A stretch of 64,000 bases of DNA from Sphingobacterium bambusae (GTDB taxonomy: Bacteria; Bacteroidota; Bacteroidia; Sphingobacteriales; Sphingobacteriaceae). Under the pieces are notes generated by a model that made no database searches, was not told where the DNA came from, and saw nothing but the letters and a program-made list of their open reading frames with translations. Both the position numbers and the translations under genes were made by a program. Positions 17,140-26,679 of this stretch are shown piece after piece (the stretch's first letter is position 1; each line of letters begins with the position of its first letter). The stretch is taken from contig NZ_CP138332.1 in NCBI RefSeq assembly GCF_033955345.1, positions 1,302,001 to 1,366,000 of the forward strand, given 5' to 3'.

Positions 17140-17784
17140 TCAGCGATAGAAAAACTGATCGATCAATACGAAGAAAATATCCTCATCTGTACCGTAACGC
17201 TGCATCAACCGCTGCCATGTTGCCTCACTGAAATCTATTTCATTTTCGAAGCTATCTTCATAACGCCATTTATCGAGTCCATACTTTCTAACGGAAGCTC
17301 GGTTTGTACCTTCACTGTACTCCAATGTGCCATTAAGGCCCTTTTTAAAACTTGATTTCATACCTCCTCGTTGCTCAGCGAACTGTTCATTACCGAAAAT
17401 ATCCTTACCCTGCTCTAATTTGTACCCCCTATTGTCTTCGATAATCAGCTTGTCGAAAATGTCTATGCTATATTTGGCTACGTAACCTTCACTACGTCGA
17501 TTTTGACGAATAAGATCGAGCAAAAGATCTGTTTGTTTTTGCTTGTTGCCAAGAATACCTGCCCATTCTTTGGCGAGGTATTTTTTTTCGTAGGTAATGG
17601 CGTTGTTCCTATTGTCCGTGAAGATAAGATCATCAAAAATATTCTTCTTCATTGTTGCGGTATAGCGACCATCGGTTGATTCGTAAACCAAGTCGCCGAA
17701 TATGTTGGTTTCAATCTTGTGGTTCTGTGCAAACAGCGTTACACAACTCACAAGAAAGAGTAGTAATAAAATGTTCTTCTTCAT
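17140..17784 (-). CDS. Secreted protein with tandem beta-hairpin repeats
   Basis: The 214-aa product has a signal peptide (to about residue 19, LFAQ). The mature chain holds five or six imperfect repeats of 20-23 residues built on the pattern [N/D]IF[G/D]xLx[F/Y]xDxR: ETNIFGDLVYESTDG (near 25), NIFDDLIFTDNRNN (48), DIFDKLIIEDNRG (108), DIFGNEQFAEQRGG (128) and GLNGTLEYSEGTNR (149). The pattern suggests a repetitive beta meander. It lies just downstream of the GLPGLI/barrel operon on the same strand but beyond that operon's terminator. Function unknown. Confidence 0.65.
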   Translation of the reverse strand: MKKNILLLLFLVSCVTLFAQNHKIETNIFGDLVYESTDGRYTATMKKNIFDDLIFTDNRNNAITYEKKYLAKEWAGILGNKQKQTDLLLDLIRQNRRSEGYVAKYSIDIFDKLIIEDNRGYKLEQGKDIFGNEQFAEQRGGMKSSFKKGLNGTLEYSEGTNRASVRKYGLDKWRYEDSFENEIDFSEATWQRLMQRYGTDEDIFFVLIDQFFYR

Positions 17785-17841
17785 AGGTTCTTACTTTATA
17801 CATTGGATTCAAAAAACCGTTCTAGGGTTTAAGAAGGAAAA

Positions 17842-17882
17842 AAAAAATGCACAACTATCATCCAGATATATTGTGCATTTTT
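17842..17882 (-). terminator. Terminator of the barrel-GLPGLI operon
   Basis: AAAAATGCACAA / TTGTGCATTTTT (17843-17882) forms a 12-bp stem; on the minus strand it is followed by a run of about ten T. It lies 74 bases after the GLPGLI stop. Confidence 0.8.
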
Positions 17883-17955
17883 GATGTTATGGATGCGATC
17901 TCAATGATAGACTTTGCGATCAAAAGAGCATCTTTTTGTACGTAGCCCAAGAGGC

Positions 17956-18750
17956 CTACAAGGTGCCCAGCTTCATGATGTAATCTACGGTTTCCTTATT
18001 TAACCAGTCTTTCAGCGTATTAGAAAATTGTGTCACCATTTGTTGTCTCGACATAACCTTTGCTTTTTTCGCATCAAAAACCTTTTTGTCGAGTATCACA
18101 TTGTCGCTTAGCTCCACTTTGCTCGCAAAGTAAGAGACGTGCTGGCTCGGCACCACCAAGCCCAAGATGATACCCGGCAAACCACTAATAGATTCCGGCC
18201 CACCACTTACTGGCATTTCCGTACTGTAATAAGCAACGACATAAATAGAATCGGGTGTAATACCATTGGCACGACGACAGCTATATCCCGCTACTTCCCG
18301 ATACTCGTCAGTAATGCGCCATTTTACTTTCTTAACCGTATCCTGAATGATAACCTTCTCACCCATTAAATCATTGTAGCGTTTATACTCCTTGGTTTTC
18401 AAATTGGATAGAGTTACCGCATCGAAATCCAACGCAAACATCATGATGAGCTGCTGCGTCATCTGATCGAGTTCTACCTTTTGTGGCTCAAAGAGCGTTT
18501 CCGTATCATTAAACTTTAAGGTCTTCTTCAACACCACTTGTTGCGGTATCTTGGGTAGCATACTTTGAAATTGTCCACGAGAACGATCATCGGCCTTGTC
18601 GATAAACTGCTTAGACACGATATTTTTCATGTACATGGTCTTATCGTAGGTGATGGTGCCTGACTTGGCAAACATTGTGTATTGAGCCTGTAGGCTGTGT
18701 GTCGCCAACAACAGGAAAAAGAAGAACAAATATTTTTTAATTTTCATCAT
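17956..18750 (-). CDS. GLPGLI family protein
   Basis: The 264-aa protein has a signal peptide (MMKIKKYLFFFFLLLATHSLQA, ATG at 18750) and the name-giving motif as SGLPGIILGL (about residue 186), preceded by AYYSTEMPVSGGPESI as is usual. Residues CRRANG in the middle fit the family. Function is unknown, but GLPGLI genes usually follow a TonB-dependent receptor or barrel gene, and here the barrel gene ends only 6 bases upstream, so the two form an operon. Periplasmic or outer-membrane-associated location is likely. Confidence 0.85.
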   Translation of the reverse strand: MMKIKKYLFFFFLLLATHSLQAQYTMFAKSGTITYDKTMYMKNIVSKQFIDKADDRSRGQFQSMLPKIPQQVVLKKTLKFNDTETLFEPQKVELDQMTQQLIMMFALDFDAVTLSNLKTKEYKRYNDLMGEKVIIQDTVKKVKWRITDEYREVAGYSCRRANGITPDSIYVVAYYSTEMPVSGGPESISGLPGIILGLVVPSQHVSYFASKVELSDNVILDKKVFDAKKAKVMSRQQMVTQFSNTLKDWLNKETVDYIMKLGTL

Positions 18751-18756
18751 GATTCA

Positions 18757-21474
18757 TTATTTAACAAACATTTTCGCAAAATCCCAAGACACCTTCAACA
18801 TATAGTAACGGCGGATGGTGTCGTAGCGGCGTTGGGTGAACACAGAGTTTACCGCTGAACGGCTGAATCCACGATTTTGGTTCAAGACGTCATTGATCAT
18901 AAAGTCGACGACTAGGGACTCATTTTTCAAGAACTTTTTGCTCACCCCTGGATGTACCAAGAACTGCTCGAATTTCTGGTCGAAGGCCTGCGTAGGTGCC
19001 TCGTACAAATAGTTGAAGTTGGTATATACCTTAAAGGTCTTCGTAATAAAGTATTCCACACTACCATCCGAACCAAATACAAAGCCGTTGCTGTTGACAT
19101 TAGTCTGTAAACTAGACTTCATCAAGCGGTATTGCGGGCTCAAATTCACATTGAAGTTGATTCCGGTTTTTGTGTCGCGAATGATATTGTACGTAAAATT
19201 AAAGTTGGTACTATTGACCTTATTCAATTCGCTGTTTACAAAGTTGTAGTTTTCTGTCAAACCCACTGACAATTGCGGCGAATTACCCAGACCTAAATCT
19301 TTATCGAGCTTGAAATAATGACCTAGCCAAGCGCTGGCATTGGTATTTGTCTTCCCTTCCACATTGCTCCATTCGTAAACGTTGATAGTATCTCGCACCG
19401 TGATATTCTGCGTGATCGGATTCTTTTGAAAAGATACATTACCACCCACATAGAAATAACTTCCGGTCAACAGCTTAAAGGTATTGTATCCCGCATTGAA
19501 GGAATTACTGAACGAGGGTCTCAAATTTTCATTACCTAAATATTGATTTAAGGGATCACTATTGTCCAAGATCGGTTGGATCTGGCTTAACGAAGGCAAC
19601 TGATTACGCCCGTTGTAGTTGAACCACATCACTTTACTTTTCGTGAAGGAGTAACTTCCATTTAGTGATGGGTTGTATGTAAAGAAGGTACGCGAGAGCG
19701 CTTCGTTGGAATAGTTGTTGTACTGATTCAGCCTATCGTTATTCAAACTGTTGCTCAAGTTAGCGCGGAACTTCTCGGTGGTGTAGTTCAATGCTACTTT
19801 ATAATTACTGCTCAAGCGGTCAAAATCATAATTATTACTGAACTTCATATCCAAATCATCGTAAAGACCAGATGCCGACTTGTTAAACGACTCTACCAAG
19901 GAAGCGTTCTTGTTGCGTTCTATACCAGCGCCGAGGGAAAGGTTGAATACTTTCGAAAGAGGTTCTGTATAGGTCAAGGAAGCGCGTTGATTTTCTGATG
20001 TCTGCACCCTATTCTTTACTTGGTCCGTTAGAAGCGTTTCTCCGGTTGCATAGTTTACTTCACTTTTCAAGGTACCTCCCCCAATGCTCTCATCACCGCT
20101 TACCTGTCCGTTGAAAGTTAGGGAGCGTCCTTTCTTCATAAATTTATGTGTATAAAGTGCATTTATTAGGAAAGAAGATAGCTCAGATTCGTTAACCTCC
20201 TCGCTACTGTTTCGAACAGTGGGGTTCATCTCTTGATCAAACTGGCTAGAATTTATCACATTATTTGTCCATAGATTTTTCCTCGTGGCATTACCTGCAA
20301 TGGTTAGGCTATTCAACGAGTCTAAGTTAAGGTCGTACTTCAAGTTAACCCGATGTTGATCGTTCTCGGTATCTACATTTTTTAGCGAGTAGTTATTGAT
20401 GATACCGCTTGTTGTGGTCTCGTCTTGTCCATCGCTTGCTATTCGTCCGTATTTATAGTTCAAGTTTACCTTATGCTTGTCTTCTTTGAAGCGGTCTGCA
20501 TAGGTCACGCCGGTATTGATCGCATTGGGCACCCCAATTACCCCTTGTCCAGAAAACGGATCTTGAACATTCGTAAACCAGGTGCTGCCATCATCGCCAT
20601 AGGTCACGCCGCTATCACCGCCGAATTTCTCTGCATCTTCACGTCCTAAGCTCGTGGTTGCATTATTGCCAAATAGGCTGTAAGCCGATATTTTCTGACT
20701 GCCTTTAAATTTATTGATCATCAACTGGCCCATATAAAACTTATCCGTTCCACCGCCGAGCAAGGCCTTGCCAAACAGTCCATTCTTCGCATCTTCTTTG
20801 AGCTTGACGTTGATGGTCTGTTCACGTTGCCCATCATCCACACCGGTGCGTTCTGCCTGTTCCGATTTCTTCTCGTACACCTGCACTTTATCGACCATAT
20901 CCGAACGTATATTGCGGGTCACCAAGGTCGGATCGTCACCGAAAAACTCTTCTCCGTCCACCAGCACGCGCTTCACGGTTTTTCCTTGCGCGGTAATGTT
21001 TCCCGCAGCATCAACTGTGATACCGGGCAATACTTTCAGTAAATCTTCTACCTTAGCATTCTTTTCCACGGTAAAACTTCCCGCATCATATTCTGTCGTG
21101 TCGCCATTAATTTTAATCGGAATACGGCCTGTAACCACCACCTCTTCGAGGAGTTGTGCGGTACTGGTTAAGCCAATAGCTAAATTTTGATACGATGTCT
21201 TAGGCAGGATCTCGGTGTAGAAGTCGCCATATTTTGGATAACTAGCTATTAACAAATAGGTTCCAGTATCCGGTTGATTCATGGAGAAGGCACCGGCCTC
21301 ATCCGTATAGGTAAAATCAACGAGGATGGAATCCTTAGCGGTGATCAACATCAATGTGGCATTGGTCAACTTTTGGTTATCATTCACATCGGTTACTTTT
21401 CCCGATAGCTTGGTTTGCGCTTGAAGCGAAAAACCTAGCAGGCTTAGTAGCAAAAAGACAATATGTCTCATCAT
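18757..21474 (-). CDS. Outer-membrane beta-barrel protein, TonB-receptor-like
   Basis: A 905-aa protein starting at ATG 21474 (the in-frame codon at 21489 is TTG). Order of parts: signal peptide (to about residue 20, LQAQT), a carboxypeptidase-regulatory-like beta-sandwich (about 22-105, LSGKVTDVND), a plug domain (about 115-220, with LLKVLPGITVDAAGN and VLVDGEEFFGDD), then a long barrel ending in aromatic-rich strands (YYMLKVSWDFAKMF). It belongs to the Bacteroidota outer-membrane beta-barrel family with a DUF-type large barrel. It probably moves a peptide or metal chelate, but the ligand is unknown. It forms an operon with the GLPGLI gene. Confidence 0.85.
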   Translation of the reverse strand: MMRHIVFLLLSLLGFSLQAQTKLSGKVTDVNDNQKLTNATLMLITAKDSILVDFTYTDEAGAFSMNQPDTGTYLLIASYPKYGDFYTEILPKTSYQNLAIGLTSTAQLLEEVVVTGRIPIKINGDTTEYDAGSFTVEKNAKVEDLLKVLPGITVDAAGNITAQGKTVKRVLVDGEEFFGDDPTLVTRNIRSDMVDKVQVYEKKSEQAERTGVDDGQREQTINVKLKEDAKNGLFGKALLGGGTDKFYMGQLMINKFKGSQKISAYSLFGNNATTSLGREDAEKFGGDSGVTYGDDGSTWFTNVQDPFSGQGVIGVPNAINTGVTYADRFKEDKHKVNLNYKYGRIASDGQDETTTSGIINNYSLKNVDTENDQHRVNLKYDLNLDSLNSLTIAGNATRKNLWTNNVINSSQFDQEMNPTVRNSSEEVNESELSSFLINALYTHKFMKKGRSLTFNGQVSGDESIGGGTLKSEVNYATGETLLTDQVKNRVQTSENQRASLTYTEPLSKVFNLSLGAGIERNKNASLVESFNKSASGLYDDLDMKFSNNYDFDRLSSNYKVALNYTTEKFRANLSNSLNNDRLNQYNNYSNEALSRTFFTYNPSLNGSYSFTKSKVMWFNYNGRNQLPSLSQIQPILDNSDPLNQYLGNENLRPSFSNSFNAGYNTFKLLTGSYFYVGGNVSFQKNPITQNITVRDTINVYEWSNVEGKTNTNASAWLGHYFKLDKDLGLGNSPQLSVGLTENYNFVNSELNKVNSTNFNFTYNIIRDTKTGINFNVNLSPQYRLMKSSLQTNVNSNGFVFGSDGSVEYFITKTFKVYTNFNYLYEAPTQAFDQKFEQFLVHPGVSKKFLKNESLVVDFMINDVLNQNRGFSRSAVNSVFTQRRYDTIRRYYMLKVSWDFAKMFVK

Positions 21475-21507
21475 AAGGTAAACATTCAATTTTTATAATT
21501 CACAATC

Positions 21508-21536
21508 GAAGCTATATGTCGATGGAAAAAATCAAT
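21508..21536 (-). promoter_or_regulatory. Possible promoter of the barrel-GLPGLI operon
   Basis: On the minus strand a TTG is followed after 18 bases by TAGCTTCG, a one-base variant of TAnnTTTG, about 35 bases before the ATG. It is only a reasonable match; coordinates are approximate. Confidence 0.3.
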
Positions 21537-21679
21537 TGTTACAGCTTTGGAAAAATAAAAGTGAAATATTTTCATCAGTCATCCCAAAGCATGGTTGACC
21601 AGTGAAAAGAAACTTTAATTAATAGGAATCTGATGGGATGCTGCAGCCAAAGATAGTGGCTACGTCATGCTGTTGCTTA

Positions 21680-22600
21680 TTAAATCACCGTAAATGCTGT
21701 CGCGATCAAATGACTGGGTTTAATATAGATAAATGTTCTTTGGGCATCGATGACGACATTAAAGCGTTTAAGAACGTCTGCTCCCAAAATACTGATCCGT
21801 TGTAGTCCGCTGGCTCCCTTAAAGAATCCGGCCGCAACATCAATCAATTCATGCGATCCAATTTCAGCACGCGGTACCACAACCTTTTTGCTGACGATAG
21901 CGTTACCAAAAGCGTCATGTAATATCTTTTCCCCTACGGCCGGCAAAAGGCTATCGAGATCATGTTTAACCACAAATTCATCATCAAACAGCAAGGCGCC
22001 GCTATAACCGGAATGTATCAAAAATCGGTTTTCTAAGCGTTTACCACCAATACTACAATGGATGGTAACGAACATATTACCCTTCTCGAAGGTCAGCGGC
22101 AATTGTTGATAAGAGGAAAGATCCAAAGGCAATTCGTCAGTCAGCATCATCAGGTTTTGATCAAAATCCAATTGCAGGACTTTTCCTTCGAGCAGTCCAA
22201 AACCCAACTTTCCATCGGCTCCTTGCCCCGTATTCACATCATCCCAGATGGGCAGATCCGGCCAAGATATGCCTTGCAACTGCACATGATTGTGCGCACT
22301 CATGCGCGATGCATTTGACGCAGCACCCCAACTCGTCACTCCATCAACTTCTTCATCAAAGCGGATACTTTTCAATTTAGGCAGCGATGTCTGCGTCAAC
22401 GTCACATCTTTCGACGCCGTATGAAACATGAGTTTAACTGTATCGACGCGATTGAGTACCGCACTGACTAAAAGGTTGTTGTAAGCTGTCCGTTCAAACG
22501 GAATAGTATCTGCAGACAATGACAAGTTAGCCGCATGGCTAAGCATAGCCTGCATGACAATAAATAGGACAGTGAAATAACGGATCAACGGCTGTTTCAA
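21680..22600 (-). CDS. Retropepsin-like protein lacking both catalytic aspartates
   Basis: A 306-aa secreted protein (signal peptide to about residue 23, SHA-A). It begins at TTG 22600: no in-frame ATG lies close upstream, and the next ATG would cut off the signal peptide's basic start. The chain shows the two lobes of Bacteroidota aspartyl-protease-like proteins: LMFHTAS (H60) and FLIHSGYSGALLFDDEF (H196), and the usual end ILGADVLKRFNVVIDAQ. Active relatives have DTG/DSG at these positions. Here both Asp are His, so cleavage is unlikely and a binding role is more probable. Confidence 0.7.
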   Translation of the reverse strand: MKQPLIRYFTVLFIVMQAMLSHAANLSLSADTIPFERTAYNNLLVSAVLNRVDTVKLMFHTASKDVTLTQTSLPKLKSIRFDEEVDGVTSWGAASNASRMSAHNHVQLQGISWPDLPIWDDVNTGQGADGKLGFGLLEGKVLQLDFDQNLMMLTDELPLDLSSYQQLPLTFEKGNMFVTIHCSIGGKRLENRFLIHSGYSGALLFDDEFVVKHDLDSLLPAVGEKILHDAFGNAIVSKKVVVPRAEIGSHELIDVAAGFFKGASGLQRISILGADVLKRFNVVIDAQRTFIYIKPSHLIATAFTVI

Positions 22601-22629
22601 AATTTTTATGCTAGATGGTAACTACTTGT

Positions 22630-23574
22630 TTATCCGTTGTTTTTTATCTCACCCAAAAGGGGAACCTCATTTAAATCAAATGGTGTCTCTTGGTAAACAA
22701 AATAGTTAAGCCAATTATTAAAGAGCAAATTCGCGTGGCCGGTCCACCGCACTACTGGGGCATTTTTTGGATTATCCTGTGCGTAGTAGTTGTGTGGAAC
22801 TTCCAAGGTAAGGCCTTTTTCAACATCCCTCACATACTCATCATGTAAGGTTAATGGAGCATATTCAGAATGTCCTGTCAAATAAAATTCCCTACCACCG
22901 CGTGAAGATAAAATTGCAATACCTGCCTCATCCGATTCGGAAAGAATGCTAATCTCTTCTTTACGCAATAAATCCTCCTTTAAAATTGTTGTATGTCTAC
23001 TATGGGGGATATGAAATTCATCGTCGAAACCTCGGAACAGCGGGTTTTTCTTTTCCGTTGCATGATGCTTAAATACACCAAAGAGCTTGTTGTTTAGTGG
23101 CATTTTTTCTACACCATAGAAATGATATAGGGCAGCTTGCGAAGCCCAACAGATGTACAACGTCGAGGTAACATGCGTTTTGGCCCAATCAAAAATTTGT
23201 GTGATTTCATCCCAATACGTGACTTCTTCAAACTTCATCATCTCCACCGGTGCACCCGTAATGATCATACCATCGTAATAATTATCTCGGATTTCACTGA
23301 AGCCCTTGTAGAACAATTCCAAATGCTCCTCGGGCGTATTTTTTGGTGTATGGGTATCCAAACGCAAAAACTCCACCTCGACCTGCAAAGGCGTGTTGGA
23401 TAGCAAACGAACAAAATCGGTTTCTGTCGAAATTTTTAACGGCATCAGGTTGAGAATAAGGATGCGCATCGCCCGAATATCCTGTGCGTTTGCACGCAGA
23501 TCGGTCATTACGAAAATATTCTCTTTCTTTAAAAGCTCTACGGCCGGTAAATTATTAGGTATCTTGACAGGCAT
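22630..23574 (-). CDS. metA: Homoserine O-acyltransferase (MetA), predicted acetyl-CoA type
   Basis: The enzyme activates L-homoserine for methionine synthesis. The start at 23574 (MPVKIPNNLPAV) gives 314 aa, the family length; an upstream start at 23688 adds unrelated residues. The catalytic triad is complete: C142 in YICWASQA, H235 and E237 in TGHSEYAP. Position 111 is Glu (GAPVEMMKF), the residue linked with acetyl-CoA use in the Bacillus enzyme, whereas E. coli has Gly and uses succinyl-CoA. O-acetylhomoserine is therefore the likely product despite the succinyltransferase name. The gene is monocistronic. Confidence 0.92.
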   Translation of the reverse strand: MPVKIPNNLPAVELLKKENIFVMTDLRANAQDIRAMRILILNLMPLKISTETDFVRLLSNTPLQVEVEFLRLDTHTPKNTPEEHLELFYKGFSEIRDNYYDGMIITGAPVEMMKFEEVTYWDEITQIFDWAKTHVTSTLYICWASQAALYHFYGVEKMPLNNKLFGVFKHHATEKKNPLFRGFDDEFHIPHSRHTTILKEDLLRKEEISILSESDEAGIAILSSRGGREFYLTGHSEYAPLTLHDEYVRDVEKGLTLEVPHNYYAQDNPKNAPVVRWTGHANLLFNNWLNYFVYQETPFDLNEVPLLGEIKNNG

Positions 23575-23799
23575 ATCTTCCTCTATCTCTAGTTGATTTA
23601 GGCAAAAATAGAAAGAATATAACAAATTTGGTATGCAGCATGTTACTTTCTGACTTTTACCCGATAAACCTAGCCAGAAAGAATACACGGTTTGATTTCG
23701 ATACGGGGAGCACCATTTTTTTCCAGTCCGTGATCGGAAGATATATCTTAGCTTCGTTTACCGCTGTTCTTTTTGGTGTAGGTTTCTGGATTCTTTTAA

Positions 23800-25497
23800 T
23801 TAACCTGAATCAGTATAAACCCCGATCTCTGGCTTTTCCAACCGTTGATTTTTTCGTCTTGTTTTTCGAAGATAGCTTTCGATATTATTCCGATCGGAAA
23901 CAGTCGTTACCTCCCTTTGAGCCGCTTGCTGGAAGTAGGCTCCAGCTTCTGGATAGTTCTTTGTGGAATAAAAATATTGTCCTATCTTGAAGTAACTCAG
24001 CCAAAAATCAGGATTCAGTTTGATGAAATTTTGGAGCAAAGGATCGTCGAGCGTTGTTTTGTTCCGAATGGCAGAGTCGATCTTCAGGGTAACTTTCTTA
24101 AATTTTTCATAATTAGAAAAATCTTCAGCATCGGCAAAAGGATCGCGAGGTATATTGAACTCGGATTTCGACAACTTGCCCGGCGCTGGCTGCTTACCAA
24201 AAATGTCGTTGAGGTCATAACACAGCATTTCGCCCAATTGATAAGGACTTGAAGAAACCCATATCTTTTTTTGTTCGGGTGAGAAAATCACCGAATGGTG
24301 CGCCAGTAACTGGTTCAGCGCTTTTTCATTTCCATATCCTATAGATTTGCCATTTAGCCCTTCTTTGTTACGAAGAATATCGGCCATTTTTCGGGGATTC
24401 AACTTTTCCTCCTGCTGCAGCAGTTGTTTTAGCTTTTCATGGCGATATACCGAAGCCCCCTCCGCAATCTGGCTGAGGTTTCGAGATTCCTGCTGATACC
24501 TCTGCGATTGGAAATGATTTGTGCAGATCAGATAAGCGCTATCGGAAACCTCGTACACCCCGAAATTATCAGGAGCAACCTCAATGATGACAGCCCTTCG
24601 ATCCTTCGCACTTCCGACCATAATAGATTCGGAAACGAAAACCTGTCGTTTTTTTGCGATCGCAATGGCCTCTTCTACAGTGGAGGAAAATTGAAGAATT
24701 TCTTTTGTCAAAAGTGAAATAGGTGTTTTTGCTGCGAGCGGGACCCTCGATTTCCCAGCATTGATCGTAACAGTAAGGCCATCGTAGTTCATTCCCGACA
24801 CCACGCCAGTCATCCCCGGCCAAGAGATCGAGACATAGGGTATACCATCGGTGGGGCGCACGAATTGAACGACTTTGTTTTCTGCAAAATCATCGCCCAC
24901 ATAAAAGTCAAAATTACGGCCGATCAGCAAGCTTCCATCTTCAGAATTTTCGTCCCAAACGGCCAGCGACGAACAGCCCACCATCATCATATCCTGAAGG
25001 GCGTGCCCGATGTCGTGTGCACCATGCAGATACATATTGCGCAAAAATCTGGGCGCAATTTTGTTGTATTTGTCCGAAGAGTAATGGGAAAGTCCATAAA
25101 TCTCGGCCTGGTAATCGTTACGTATGTGGAGATACATTTTTCGATTATACCATTTCAAAAAACTGCTCAACATCTTTTGTTTGGAACGTGAAGGGACAAA
25201 ATCGGCAACTCTCGTAAAAAAGAACTCTTCCTGTTGTTGCATAAGCGGCTGCATCAATGCCCCATGTTGGTATCCCAATTGAAGCGGATCGCCGTCTAGA
25301 TAAAGCTCCCATACCCGATGCTGATTTTTGGTTACAAAGCTCTTATCTGCAGAAAAAGTCGAGTCATCAATTCGATGAACCTCTAGAGGATCTGTCGAAT
25401 AGCTGTCGAGGTTTGGAGTATGACGAACCGACTTGGACACTTCGCAAGAAAGACAGAGGAACAGAATCGCTGAGCAACAAACAAAAACGCTTTTCAT
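23800..25497 (-). CDS. C45-family autoproteolytic acyltransferase/hydrolase, lipoprotein
   Basis: With ATG 25497 the product has 565 aa and a lipoprotein-like signal peptide (FVCCSAILFLCLSC, lipid Cys at 18); a start at 25545 adds 16 residues. The N-terminal nucleophile region is DMMMVGCSSLAVW with Cys175, followed by GRNFDFYVGDD, the C45 (acyl-CoA:isopenicillin N acyltransferase-like) signature. Maturation by self-cleavage before Cys175 is expected. The last 110 residues include a TPR-like pair (WLSYFKIGQYFYSTKNYPEAGAYF). Relatives occur in aryl-polyene/flexirubin clusters, but no such cluster is here. Substrate unknown. Confidence 0.8.
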   Translation of the reverse strand: MKSVFVCCSAILFLCLSCEVSKSVRHTPNLDSYSTDPLEVHRIDDSTFSADKSFVTKNQHRVWELYLDGDPLQLGYQHGALMQPLMQQQEEFFFTRVADFVPSRSKQKMLSSFLKWYNRKMYLHIRNDYQAEIYGLSHYSSDKYNKIAPRFLRNMYLHGAHDIGHALQDMMMVGCSSLAVWDENSEDGSLLIGRNFDFYVGDDFAENKVVQFVRPTDGIPYVSISWPGMTGVVSGMNYDGLTVTINAGKSRVPLAAKTPISLLTKEILQFSSTVEEAIAIAKKRQVFVSESIMVGSAKDRRAVIIEVAPDNFGVYEVSDSAYLICTNHFQSQRYQQESRNLSQIAEGASVYRHEKLKQLLQQEEKLNPRKMADILRNKEGLNGKSIGYGNEKALNQLLAHHSVIFSPEQKKIWVSSSPYQLGEMLCYDLNDIFGKQPAPGKLSKSEFNIPRDPFADAEDFSNYEKFKKVTLKIDSAIRNKTTLDDPLLQNFIKLNPDFWLSYFKIGQYFYSTKNYPEAGAYFQQAAQREVTTVSDRNNIESYLRKTRRKNQRLEKPEIGVYTDSG

Positions 25498-25623
25498 GGA
25501 ATTCAGATAGACCGAATGATATCGATCGTATGTCTTGATATTCATCTTACAAACGGCCTACGTAAAACAAAGATAGGTAAATAGGCGCGGTAAAGATAAC
25601 GGGAACAAGTTTCACCAATTTCC

Positions 25624-26217
25624 TTATAATTTTCTGCCGATCATTTTAGCCACAGATTTAGCAGTTTTTGCATAACCTTCAGCCATACGATCGTTGTTAT
25701 TCGGAACTCCTACAAAACTAATATCACCAGGGGCTTTCGTGCTTTCGATTTCTAAAACTACCTGAGACGGATTTGCTGTTTCGACTATTTTTAGAAGGGT
25801 ACTCACTTTTGCAGGTTGTTTCATAACAGCGGCGAACCATCCTGGATAGATCCAAACCGTTTTCACCACGAGGGTATAGGGAGCCGAGCCATCTTCTTCA
25901 ACCGCCAAGGTAGAATTCTTACTCCAAGAATCAATAAATTTCTTAGGGAAAGAAGTTTTTTCGTAATATTCCCAATCCTCCAACCATAATTTACTTTCCT
26001 CTTCCCCTTTGTTTGAGCTGATTTCTTTTTGTCTCCGGTCGAGATAGGTTTTCTCGTCTATATTTTCGTTGTAGAATTTCATCTCACTGTAATCCATTTT
26101 AAGGATTAGAGAGGTCTGGCCTCTTAGCGAAACAACATCCCCAGATAGGATTTTTAATTTCTGGGCATTAACCGTTAAAGTAATACCTGATAAGATCAAT
26201 AAAATAAGCGCTTTCAT
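25624..26217 (-). CDS. Secreted hypothetical protein, 197 aa
   Basis: The ATG at 26217 gives a good signal peptide (MKALILLILSGITLTVNAQ, 19 residues); the longer reading from 26337 would bury it. The mature protein is soluble with a KMDYSEMKFYNENIDEKTYL stretch near its start and a conserved-looking VVKTVWIYPGWFAAVMKQPAKV block. The end (DRMAEGYAKTAKSVAKMIGRKL) is helical. This architecture is seen in Bacteroidota proteins of unknown function. It precedes the C45 gene on the same strand by 126 bases and may be co-transcribed with it. Confidence 0.65.
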   Translation of the reverse strand: MKALILLILSGITLTVNAQKLKILSGDVVSLRGQTSLILKMDYSEMKFYNENIDEKTYLDRRQKEISSNKGEEESKLWLEDWEYYEKTSFPKKFIDSWSKNSTLAVEEDGSAPYTLVVKTVWIYPGWFAAVMKQPAKVSTLLKIVETANPSQVVLEIESTKAPGDISFVGVPNNNDRMAEGYAKTAKSVAKMIGRKL

Positions 26218-26679
26218 ATATTTCAATTTTTTATTTAGCAAATGGACAAACATGTGGATGGTTCGACTTTTAGATCGACGATTTTTTTGGCTGAGCATAT
26301 TATTAGAAAAATCCTGTTTACTGGTGCTTTCTACCACAAAGATATTGGCATTGAGTCTTGATTCTTTGAAATCTACTTCACCTTATTTCAATAAGATTGA
26401 TCATTTCAGAAAAAAAACAAAGAGCTGCTCAACAAGAGGATAAAACATCACTAGGAATCATTTCCCAAATTTAAGAATTTTCAACGAATTTCGCAATAAA
26501 ATTAAGTCTTATAAAAAGAATTATTTTCGTATCGAAAACGTTAGACGTAGGAGCCGTAATCAGCAACCTATGAGGGGCAACCTTATTTCTGCATATCTTG
26601 ATACAGGATAGAAAAATGATGATTTAGGTTAACATTGGAAACAAAAAAACGGATGCCTACTGGAATCCGCTTCTAATTC
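26218..26679. other. Intergenic stretch
   Basis: 460 AT-rich bases without a gene. The only structure seen is the terminator at 26643-26669. Confidence 0.5.
26643..26669 (-). terminator. Intrinsic terminator
   Basis: CGGAT (26650-26654) pairs with ATCCG (26665-26669); on the minus strand the stem is followed by seven T. It lies 11 bases after the stop of the 94-aa gene. Confidence 0.65.

Noticed and set aside
23575..23800. SAM riboswitch upstream of metA
   Set aside because: Only a weak TTTCTG/CAGAAA stem is seen and no known SAM-I or SAM-II core pattern.
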